Shown here in pieces: positions 1 to 5,021 of a DNA stretch of 5,540 bases (the stretch's first letter is position 1; every line of letters begins with the position of its first letter). The translations under genes were made by a program, and so were the position numbers. Under the pieces are notes generated by a model. The model ran no database searches and was not told the DNA's origin. It saw only the letters and a program-made list of their open reading frames with translations. Origin of the DNA: a bacterium (lineage in GTDB: Bacteria; Actinomycetota; Acidimicrobiia; Acidimicrobiales; Ilumatobacteraceae); NCBI GenBank assembly GCA_029978815.1, contig JAPOIQ010000098.1:1-5540 (forward strand), written 5' to 3'.

Positions 1-1
1 G

Positions 2-187
2 CGCTCTTCCCCGCAAGGGCACCCGTCGTACCGTCGTGTAGTGCTCGAAATGCATCGTTTGATCGCTGAACAAGCAGGACATCGTGCAATTGCCCAGTCG
101 ATGACTCATCTCACGACAGAAGCACCTGACCTTGAACGCTTAGATTCTGAGCGTCGTGCAGAGGCGAGACGGGTTTCAGAGCGGTAA
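2..187 (+). CDS. C-terminal part of an unrecognised protein (5' end outside window)
   Basis: This frame is open from the left edge to a TAA at 185-187 and gives about 61 residues with no start needed inside the window. The product is polar, rich in Arg and Glu, and ends in a likely amphipathic helix (LDSERRAEARRVSER at the C-terminus). I do not recognise the family. It is the only rightward frame open throughout: the other two stop at 39-41 and 70-72. Only about 27 of the 61 codons end in G or C, which looks lower than in the neighbouring genes, so coding support is modest. An alternative is that another protein ends at 39-41 (its last residues would be KGTRRTVV) and a short 45-residue frame starts at the ATG at 50. 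The stop is followed almost at once by an inverted repeat. Confidence 0.45.
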   Translation, partial: RSSPQGHPSYRRVVLEMHRLIAEQAGHRAIAQSMTHLTTEAPDLERLDSERRAEARRVSER

Positions 188-189
188 GG

Positions 190-226
190 TGCGAAAATCA
201 GCGATCATCGATCGCACGAAATCGCA
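190..226. repeat. Symmetric inverted repeat just after the first gene's stop
   Basis: Two 17-nt arms flank a 3-nt centre (207-209). The inner arms GCGATC (201-206) and GATCGC (210-215) pair perfectly, as do the outer arms TGCGA (190-194) and TCGCA (222-226). Between them is a 6/6 nt internal mismatch. It starts 3 nt after the TAA at 185-187 and no T-run follows, so it is not a classical intrinsic terminator. It could be a weak transcript-end hairpin or a protein-binding dyad upstream of the acidic-protein gene. Confidence 0.4.
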
Positions 227-290
227 GTAGATGCACTCACGATGGGGCAAAATGTCCTATCATCCATCGACCTGTCTACCCCTGACAAAT

Positions 291-296
291 GAAGGA
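291..296 (+). promoter_or_regulatory. Ribosome binding site of the acidic zinc-ribbon gene
   Basis: GAAGGA lies 8 nt before the ATG at 305 and is the only clear Shine-Dalgarno sequence in the window, so it fixes that start. A possible -10 hexamer, TATCAT at 258-263, lies upstream without a convincing -35 partner, so the promoter itself remains uncertain. Confidence 0.75.
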
Positions 297-304
297 TCTC
301 CGCC

Positions 305-778
305 ATGGCAGATGACGAAGTTGTTGACGAAGTCGACGAAGAAGAAACCGAAGATGAAGAACTCAGCGATGAAGAGTTTGAGGAAGAGGACGCCGACTTC
401 GTGGATGACGATGCCGACGACTTCGACAGCGATGACGACGATGACGACGATGAAGATGATGAAGATGACGACGAAGCGAGCGTAAAGAGTCGGCGGCAAG
501 CAAAAGATGACGATGACGATGAAGAAGACCTCGTCAACGAGGACGACGTTGAGGCTGATCTTGACACCATTCTGAAAGACCGAATGGTGACAGTTGAAGA
601 AGATGAAGAAGACGAAGACGAAGCACCCGTGCTCGTTGAGAACCCCGCCGAAGCGGTGGACGGTGTACAACCGAAGCGTTCCGATGAGAAAGTTTGCTCA
701 AGCTGCTTTTTGCTTGTTCGAAGTGGGGCGCCGACCTGCCCAATAGGCGACGACGACTGCCCAATTATCAGCGGGTGA
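305..778 (+). CDS. Highly acidic protein with C-terminal DUF4193-like zinc-ribbon motif
   Basis: This is a 157-residue soluble protein of unknown function. Residues 1-60 contain 42 Asp/Glu, including a run of seven Asp at 43-49, and acidity continues to about residue 107 around a short basic break (KSRRQAK, 61-67). A more structured stretch, DDVEADLDTILKDR (80-93), precedes the C-terminal part. That part has PKRSDEKVCSSCFLLV, where CSSCFL resembles the zinc-ribbon signature of actinobacterial DUF4193 proteins (known family, function unknown). Cys131, Cys134, Cys145 and Cys152 form a C-x2-C-x10-C-x6-C set suited to one zinc ion. The ATG at 305 is chosen for its ribosome binding site. The stop overlaps the GTG of the acetyltransferase, so the two are probably co-translated. 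The long Asp/Glu tract suggests electrostatic binding to a basic partner or nucleic-acid mimicry, but that is inference. Confidence 0.85.
   Translation: MADDEVVDEVDEEETEDEELSDEEFEEEDADFVDDDADDFDSDDDDDDDEDDEDDDEASVKSRRQAKDDDDDEEDLVNEDDVEADLDTILKDRMVTVEEDEEDEDEAPVLVENPAEAVDGVQPKRSDEKVCSSCFLLVRSGAPTCPIGDDDCPIISG
431..475 (+). repeat. GAY/GAA triplet tract with two tandem 9-bp duplications
   Basis: Inside the acidic gene and in its reading frame, GATGACGAC occurs twice in tandem (431-448), followed directly by GATGAAGAT twice in tandem (449-466) and then GACGACGAA. It encodes residues 43-57, all Asp or Glu. Any length change in whole 9-bp units would keep the frame, so this looks like slippage-driven growth of the acidic tract. 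Confidence 0.8.
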
Positions 779-1221
779 CCTCGCCACTCATACGCCGTGC
801 GCTGCCCGAAGACGTGGCAGAGCTCAACATTCTTGAAAGTCAGGCGCGCCAAGCAATCGAAGAACAGCGCGGTGGGAAACGGCTTCTCGAACTCACAGCC
901 TCCCGAAAAGGGGAGTGGTTCTCGGCAGGGCTCGTGGTCCTCGTTGCTCTCATTGACGATGTCCCAGTGGGGTATCTCGTGATGAGTGAGGGCGACATCG
1001 CCGTGATCGAAGCGGTCTTCGTTCATCCTGAGGCACGCGAGATTGGCTGCGGTGATGCACTTTTAGAGGCTGCAAGAGCAATTGCAGAGAGTCTTGGAAG
1101 TCGTCGCCTAGAGGCCACTGCGCTTCCAGGAGACAGAGAAACAAAGAATCTTTATGAACGGGCGTCAATCACAGCGAAAGCAATCACTGTCTCGGTTGAG
1201 CTCAACGGCCCTTCCAGTTAG
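775..1221 (+). CDS. GNAT-family N-acetyltransferase
   Basis: The protein has 148 residues, the usual size of a single GNAT domain. Family members move an acetyl group from acetyl-CoA to an amine; the substrate here is unknown. The N-terminal beta strand and helix read SPLIRRALPEDVAEL. Motif A, which binds the CoA pyrophosphate, is visible as VFVHPEAREIGCGDALLEAA, with the R-x-x-G-x-G signature REIGCG followed by a helix. The segment DRETKNLYERASITAKAITV matches the C-terminal part, with the conserved Asn and Tyr region that follows motif B. The GTG at 775 is preferred because it forms a GTGA overlap with the stop of the acidic gene and starts just before the first GNAT strand. An upstream ATG at 694 would add 27 residues that merely shadow the preceding gene. 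The 3' end overlaps the opposing crotonase gene by 20 nt. The acidic zinc-ribbon protein is a possible but unproven partner. Confidence 0.85.
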   Translation: MTSPLIRRALPEDVAELNILESQARQAIEEQRGGKRLLELTASRKGEWFSAGLVVLVALIDDVPVGYLVMSEGDIAVIEAVFVHPEAREIGCGDALLEAARAIAESLGSRRLEATALPGDRETKNLYERASITAKAITVSVELNGPSS

Positions 1222-1987
1222 GGGATCGCTTCTCAATGAATGCGGTGAGACCCTCTTTGGTGTCTTCGGAGTCAAGGACGTGAGCGAACTCTTCGTTGGT
1301 CATTTTCTTCAATGCCTCGTCGTCGGCCCAGGCTGATGCAAGTACCACCTTGCGACTTGCCCAGACCGCAAGCGGTGCAGAGGCGGTGATGGCTTCCGCG
1401 AGTTTGTGGGCTTCGTTCATTGCCTCACCGGCTGGAACAAGCCGAGACACGAGTCCAAGGTCGTAGGCCCGCTGGGCAGGAATCGGCTCACCGGTAAGAA
1501 TCGCTTCCATCGCTGCGGCCTGTCCAATCGCTCGCGGGAGGCGGAATAGTCCACCTGCACCAGCAATGAGGTTGCGCTTCACCTCAGCGAGGCCAAATGC
1601 CGATCGTTCGGTCGCGACAACGAGATCAGCTGCAAGGACGAGTTCGCAACCGCCGGCCGTCGCGAGGCCATCAACTGCAACAATGACAGGCTTCTTGCGC
1701 TCCCGGTAGACGAACCCACCGAACCCTCCACGAGAGGTCCCGAGTTCATTACCTTTTCCGGCGTTGATTGCCTTGAGGTCGGCGCCAGCGCAGAAGACTG
1801 GGCGCTCCTGCCCTTCGGTATTAGCCGTAAGAATTCCAACCCATACGTTGTCGTCTGCTTCGAGTTGATCAACAGCAGCCTCAACCCCGTGTGCGACGTC
1901 ACCGTTAACCGCATTGCGAGCATCTGGCCGGTTGAGCGTGATGACACCCACACGGCCCTGAACCTCATATTTGACGATTTCTGACAT
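1202..1987 (-). CDS. Enoyl-CoA hydratase/crotonase-family protein
   Basis: At 261 residues this is a full-length crotonase, an enzyme that typically adds water to trans-2-enoyl-CoA in fatty-acid beta-oxidation; family members also do isomerisation and other acyl-CoA chemistry. The oxyanion-hole segments are CAGADLK (66-72, Ala69) and GLATAGGCELVLAADL (107-122, Gly112). By alignment with rat mitochondrial hydratase, both catalytic glutamates are kept: Glu115 (its Glu144, in GGCE) and Glu135 (its Glu164, in FGLAE). The glycine-rich loop reads GAGGLFRLPR rather than the common GGTQRL. The C-terminus (EDTKEGLTAFIEKR) is typical. The exact substrate cannot be told. The only plausible start is the ATG at 1987-1985, which has a GAGG placed too close to act as a normal ribosome binding site but a TACCAT six bases upstream. 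It lies 37 nt downstream of the 507-residue gene on the same strand and probably shares its transcript. Confidence 0.95.
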   Translation of the reverse strand: MSEIVKYEVQGRVGVITLNRPDARNAVNGDVAHGVEAAVDQLEADDNVWVGILTANTEGQERPVFCAGADLKAINAGKGNELGTSRGGFGGFVYRERKKPVIVAVDGLATAGGCELVLAADLVVATERSAFGLAEVKRNLIAGAGGLFRLPRAIGQAAAMEAILTGEPIPAQRAYDLGLVSRLVPAGEAMNEAHKLAEAITASAPLAVWASRKVVLASAWADDEALKKMTNEEFAHVLDSEDTKEGLTAFIEKRSPNWKGR

Positions 1988-1993
1988 GCCTCG

Positions 1994-1999
1994 ATGGTA
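1994..1999 (-). promoter_or_regulatory. Possible leaderless -10 hexamer for the crotonase gene
   Basis: On the minus strand TACCAT is followed by six bases and then the ATG at 1987-1985. This is the spacing expected if transcription begins at the start codon, as in many actinobacterial leaderless genes. No convincing -35 element is seen. It would be an internal promoter in the 37-bp gap after the upstream gene. Confidence 0.3.
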
Positions 2000-2024
2000 G
2001 AGATCGCCAACTAAGGCTTACGAG

Positions 2025-3548
2025 TCAGGCGTCTTCAGATAGATCAGTTGAAGCGTCTTCGGATTCTGATGAGGTGACATCGCCTTGTGCTTCATCAACC
2101 GCAGCAGTCTCCGCAACCTTGTCTTCTGTAGAAGCCTGACCTTCGCCGTTCTCGCTGGGAGCAGGTGCTGTTGAAGTTTCTGCCTCCTCCGACAATTCTG
2201 CGGAAACTTCCTCTGGGGATTCGGGATGTGGCGCCTCAGCATTTGGTGCATCTGGCCCGTTGGTCTTCGGAGTCCGGTCCGCGGGTTTCTCAGCCTTACC
2301 ACGATTGTTTGCCGCAGCCTTCTTTTCGCGACGTTCCTTTGCAGGATTGTTACGCAGAGGGCGCGGCATGGAAGCGCCTTCCTCAACTTCGATTCCGAAC
2401 AGAGCGGCAACCTGAGGGATTGCTGGGGCCAGTCGCTTCACCGTGGCCGCTAGATCATCGCTGATCTTTGCCGGCAAGCCCATCGGAGTGATGAGAAGGT
2501 GAATCGGAGAAAATGCCGCCGCTTCGAGGACCGCGATCCAACGCTCCGACGTTTCTACTGGAGTCAGTGTCGCGTTAGTTGAATCGATAAGGCGCTGTGA
2601 GATTTCAGCAGGAAATGGAACACCGGCTTTCGGGGGCTGAGAGGAAAGGCGCAACGCCCGGATAACACGACCGATTGCAAGAGCGGCGTCGACATCACCG
2701 AACCACAACTGGAGCTCCTGCTCCTGGCGCAGACGGAGAAGGTCGCGAAGCTCGTCGGCGAGGGCACGAGTGCTCTTGTCGCGCGCCACCATTGGGTCAT
2801 CGCTCGCCGCAACGACAGAGCGAAGGTCGCGAAGGTCAATTTCGCCGGCAAGCTTTTTGGCAGCTTCCGCGCGGTCGTACCACTCAGCGACCCGAAGACG
2901 AGGGAGAAGTTCTTCAGCGATCTTGAGAACTGATGCCTCTGGCATTGTTGCGCGGCCCTCTTTGGTTGCCTTCTCGTTGTCAGATTTCAGGCGTGTTCGC
3001 ACGGCCCCAAGACCTTGAAGAGCAAGCTCAGCGATTGGGCGCTGTTCTTCAGGAAGGCCAGCCAGAACTTCATTACGGTGGTGACGCTGCGCCTTGAGAC
3101 GCTTTGGCTTTGGGCGCTGAGGCAACTCAGGAGGAGGAGTGAACCGGGGTTCGCGTCGTTGGTTTTCACGACGAGGACGGCGATCTGATCCTTCCTTGCT
3201 GTCACCGTCATTCCTGCGGCGACGACCGCCGTCACGGCCACCTTTACGAGCACCATCACGACGATCGCGCTTTGCCCGTGTTTCGACGACAGGATCAAAG
3301 TCACCACCGCTGATGAGTTCGAGTACCTCAGCGGACTCGGTGCGTTGACGACCGCCGACCACAGAGAGAACGCTCATTCCGTCGATGCCTTGCTCGACTT
3401 CGACTTTCAGGACCTTGCCCACGCTTGCGTCGCTTGGCAGCACAGAACCGTCAACCACACCTTTGGGGTTCTTTGCGCCAGCCGCACGCCAGGTCCAAGT
3501 GCCATCGGCCTGGCTGCTCGTCAATTCGATTTCAATCCGTCGGGACAT
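2025..3548 (-). CDS. Uncharacterised multi-region protein, basic linker and acidic tail
   Basis: I do not recognise a named family. The 507-residue product has four visible regions. Residues 1-80 look beta-rich (SRRIEIELT, GTWTWRAAGAKNPKG, GKVLKVEVEQ), perhaps a small barrel that might be OB- or TRAM-like. Residues 91-140 are disordered and basic, with 20 Arg/Lys in 50 residues and an RKGGRDGGRRRR run. Residues about 157-395 are mainly helical and appear folded, with tryptophans at AEWYDR, LWFGD and SERWIAVL. Residues 396-420 are basic again (KERREKK), and 421-507 form a low-complexity acidic Ala/Pro/Ser/Glu tail. There is no signal peptide or membrane segment, so it is probably cytoplasmic. 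The charge layout suggests RNA or ribosome contact, which is inference only. The ATG at 3548 starts the first beta strand; a GTG at 3605 would add 19 residues of non-conserved look. Neither start has a Shine-Dalgarno sequence. The crotonase gene follows after 37 nt. Confidence 0.85.
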   Translation of the reverse strand: MSRRIEIELTSSQADGTWTWRAAGAKNPKGVVDGSVLPSDASVGKVLKVEVEQGIDGMSVLSVVGGRQRTESAEVLELISGGDFDPVVETRAKRDRRDGARKGGRDGGRRRRNDGDSKEGSDRRPRRENQRREPRFTPPPELPQRPKPKRLKAQRHHRNEVLAGLPEEQRPIAELALQGLGAVRTRLKSDNEKATKEGRATMPEASVLKIAEELLPRLRVAEWYDRAEAAKKLAGEIDLRDLRSVVAASDDPMVARDKSTRALADELRDLLRLRQEQELQLWFGDVDAALAIGRVIRALRLSSQPPKAGVPFPAEISQRLIDSTNATLTPVETSERWIAVLEAAAFSPIHLLITPMGLPAKISDDLAATVKRLAPAIPQVAALFGIEVEEGASMPRPLRNNPAKERREKKAAANNRGKAEKPADRTPKTNGPDAPNAEAPHPESPEEVSAELSEEAETSTAPAPSENGEGQASTEDKVAETAAVDEAQGDVTSSESEDASTDLSEDA

Positions 3549-3556
3549 AGGCAGAA

Positions 3557-3562
3557 ACGGTA
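3557..3562 (-). promoter_or_regulatory. Possible leaderless -10 hexamer for the 507-residue protein gene
   Basis: On the minus strand TACCGT ends 8 nt before the ATG at 3548, so transcription could begin at or within two bases of the start codon. No clear -35 box is present at the usual distance. It supports the ATG at 3548 over the GTG at 3605, because the hexamer lies inside the longer frame. Confidence 0.28.
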
Positions 3563-3643
3563 TCGGATCAGGTCCCTGTTCGTGTTCGGAATGTTTAACG
3601 CACACGAGAACAATTGAATTCGGATGAATCCAGACCTGTTGGG

Positions 3644-3649
3644 TACGGT
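3644..3649 (+). promoter_or_regulatory. Possible leaderless -10 hexamer for the gamma-CA-like gene
   Basis: TACGGT is followed by GCGCAT (3650-3655) and then the ATG at 3656, the same six-base spacing as for the crotonase gene. There is no Shine-Dalgarno sequence before this ATG. The -35 region (around 3621-3626) does not resemble TTGACA. Confidence 0.3.
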
Positions 3650-3655
3650 GCGCAT

Positions 3656-4177
3656 ATGCCTATTTATGCGCTCGGAGAACAAATTCCCAATATTGACGAG
3701 TCGGCGTATGTTCACCCCGATGCAGTGGTCATCGGTTCGGTCACAATTGGTCCTGGTTCATCTATCTGGCCGGGGGCTGTCATTCGTGGCGATGATGGCG
3801 AGATCCGAATTGGCGCTCGAACAAGCATTCAAGACAATGCTGTTCTGCACACGACCCCTCTGGATCACACCGTTGTCGGAGACGATTGCGTCATCGGCCA
3901 CATTGTTCATCTCGAAGGCTGCACGATTATGGACGGATCTCTTGTGGGGAATGGTGCCATGGTGCTGCATCGGTCGGTGGTGCACCCCGGAGCAATCGTG
4001 GCTGCGAACTCGGTGGTGCTGTATGACATTGACATCCCATCTGGGGCGCTCGCAGTCGGATCGCCGGCAACGATCAAAGAGGGCCGTGCTGATGCCTCGA
4101 TGATTGGTCTTGCAGCTCAATCGTACGTTGAACGCGGACAGCGTTTCCGCCGCGAGCTTCGACGAATTGATGGGTGA
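3656..4177 (+). CDS. Gamma-carbonic anhydrase-like left-handed beta-helix protein
   Basis: The 173-residue protein matches the YrdA/PaaY/CamH-type gamma-carbonic anhydrase family: hexapeptide repeats forming a left-handed beta-helix, then a C-terminal helix. Such proteins are trimers with zinc or iron at subunit interfaces; some hydrate CO2 and others have unclear or thioesterase-like roles. RGDDGEIRIGARTSIQD (44-60) carries the structural Arg44, Asp46, Gln59 and Asp60. His65 (in VLHT) and His82 (in IGH) fit two of the three metal ligands. The third, normally His five residues after the second, is Glu87 here (GHIVHLEGC), with an extra His85. I recall this HLEGC form in actinobacterial relatives, so it may mark a subfamily rather than a dead enzyme. 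The ATG at 3656 begins the usual N-terminus (MPIYALGEQIPNIDESAYVH); a TTG at 3614 would add 14 unlike residues. The stop overlaps prmA by 8 nt, suggesting co-translation. Confidence 0.9.
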   Translation: MPIYALGEQIPNIDESAYVHPDAVVIGSVTIGPGSSIWPGAVIRGDDGEIRIGARTSIQDNAVLHTTPLDHTVVGDDCVIGHIVHLEGCTIMDGSLVGNGAMVLHRSVVHPGAIVAANSVVLYDIDIPSGALAVGSPATIKEGRADASMIGLAAQSYVERGQRFRRELRRIDG

Positions 4178-5021
4178 CGAGCAGGTTGCTGCCCAACGGG
4201 TACTCCACGTAGTGCTGCGGCTTGGTGGCGACCAAGTCGAACTAGGGGTTGATTTCCTCATGCAACACGGCGCACGAGCCGTTGAGGAGCGTTCGGTTGG
4301 CGAAGATATCGAGTTGTGGTCGGTCATCGGTGACACTGATGCGAGTACAAGGTGTATTTCGCAGTGCGCTAATCGATGGTCGGGGCGACTTGAGTGGGTC
4401 GATACCACTCCAAGCGACGAATGGAAACGGTTTGCTCAACCTGTTGTCGTGAATTCAGAGCTTGTGCTCATTCCGTCTTGGAAGGATGCTTCAGCGTTCG
4501 ATCAATACAACTTGAACGTGTTCATTGATCCGGAGGAATCATTTGGGCTCGGTGACCACCCGACCACTCGACTCGTCGCCGATGCCTTGTTTCGGCAAAA
4601 CCTTCACGGTGTATCCGTCCTCGACATGGGTTCAGGCTCAGGTGTTCTGTCGATAGTTGCCGCTCTGTGCGGGGCGCAGCGGGTGCTCGGCATTGACCGA
4701 GCTCAAGGGGCTGCTGCGATCGCAACACGAAATGCGGTTCGTAATCGTGTTGCCGACAAAACTGAGTTTAGAAGTGGATCAACGGTTCCTTCCGACGAGA
4801 AATTCGATGTCGCAGCGGCAAATATTCTTGCGCCAGTGCTGCTCGAGATCTCAGAGTCTCTTGTGGACGCGGTTGAGGTGGGAGGAATCATCATTCTTTC
4901 CGGCCTGCATGTCGACCGCAGTGCGTTTGTCGTTGAACGCTATTCGTCGCTCGGATGCTCAGTGGTTGAAGAATCTACGCTCGATGATTGGTTCGCTGTC
5001 GTCATGAAGCGGATGAGATGA
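4170..5021 (+). CDS. prmA: Ribosomal protein L11 methyltransferase
   Basis: PrmA uses S-adenosylmethionine to methylate ribosomal protein L11 in the cytoplasm. The 283-residue length is normal for the family. The N-terminal half holds the substrate-recognition domain (about 1-80) and the linker. The family signature DPEESFGLGDHPTTRL (120-135) corresponds to the usual DPG-AFGTGTHPTT, keeping His130-Pro-Thr-Thr but with Leu and Asp in the loop. SAM-binding motif I is VLDMGSGSGVL (150-160), the acidic motif II ends at Asp176 (GID), and the catalytic-region motif is AANIL (216-220). It ends with DDWFAVVMKR. The ATG at 4170 overlaps the stop of the gamma-CA gene by 8 nt, and an upstream TTG at 4104 would only add a shadow of that gene. 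No good ribosome binding site is seen, so translation may depend on coupling. The 3' end overlaps the opposing ribokinase gene by 20 nt. Confidence 0.93.
   Translation: MGDEQVAAQRVLHVVLRLGGDQVELGVDFLMQHGARAVEERSVGEDIELWSVIGDTDASTRCISQCANRWSGRLEWVDTTPSDEWKRFAQPVVVNSELVLIPSWKDASAFDQYNLNVFIDPEESFGLGDHPTTRLVADALFRQNLHGVSVLDMGSGSGVLSIVAALCGAQRVLGIDRAQGAAAIATRNAVRNRVADKTEFRSGSTVPSDEKFDVAAANILAPVLLEISESLVDAVEVGGIIILSGLHVDRSAFVVERYSSLGCSVVEESTLDDWFAVVMKRMR

Larger units (their letters stand above)
3549..3655. other. Divergent intergenic region between the two operons
   Basis: These 107 bp separate the oppositely transcribed starts at 3548 and 3656 and must hold promoters for both directions. It includes an AT-rich patch with adjoining CAATTG (3611-3616) and GAATTC (3616-3621). 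No convincing -35/-10 pair is visible on either strand apart from the TANNNT hexamers beside each start codon. In-frame GTG (3605, minus) and TTG (3614, plus) codons would lengthen both genes into it, but I consider them unused. Confidence 0.5.

Noticed and set aside
260..670. Minus-strand frame rich in Val, Ile and Phe that looks membrane-like
   Set aside because: Hydrophobicity comes from reading GAT/GAC/GAA repeats backwards (ATC, GTC, TTC). The plus-strand gene has a ribosome binding site and a zinc-ribbon motif.
694..774. 27-residue N-terminal extension of the acetyltransferase from an ATG at 694
   Set aside because: It overlaps the zinc-ribbon coding region and does not resemble a GNAT start. 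The GTG at 775 fits coupling and domain limits.
205..1026. Long minus-strand open frame with extreme serine runs
   Set aside because: Its Ser/Thr tracts are the reverse reading of the GAY/GAA codons of the acidic gene. It also covers most of the acetyltransferase and shows no domain.
1195..1206. 12-bp perfect palindrome GTTGAGCTCAAC
   Set aside because: It has no loop and no T-run, so it is not a terminator, and a single short palindrome in coding sequence is likely chance.
1221..1253. Possible terminator hairpin after the acetyltransferase stop (TCTCA/TGAGA, GGGG/CCC)
   Set aside because: The stem is only 5 bp with a 10-nt loop, the outer pairing is asymmetric, and it lies within the crotonase coding region.
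2018..2410. Arg/Leu-rich minus-strand frame within the tail of the 507-residue gene
   Set aside because: It is a frame shadow of the low-complexity acidic tail, with biased composition and no start signal.
3758..4408. 216-residue minus-strand frame opposite the gamma-CA gene and the start of prmA
   Set aside because: Its Arg/Ser/Thr/His-rich product has no domain, and both plus-strand genes are firmly identified.
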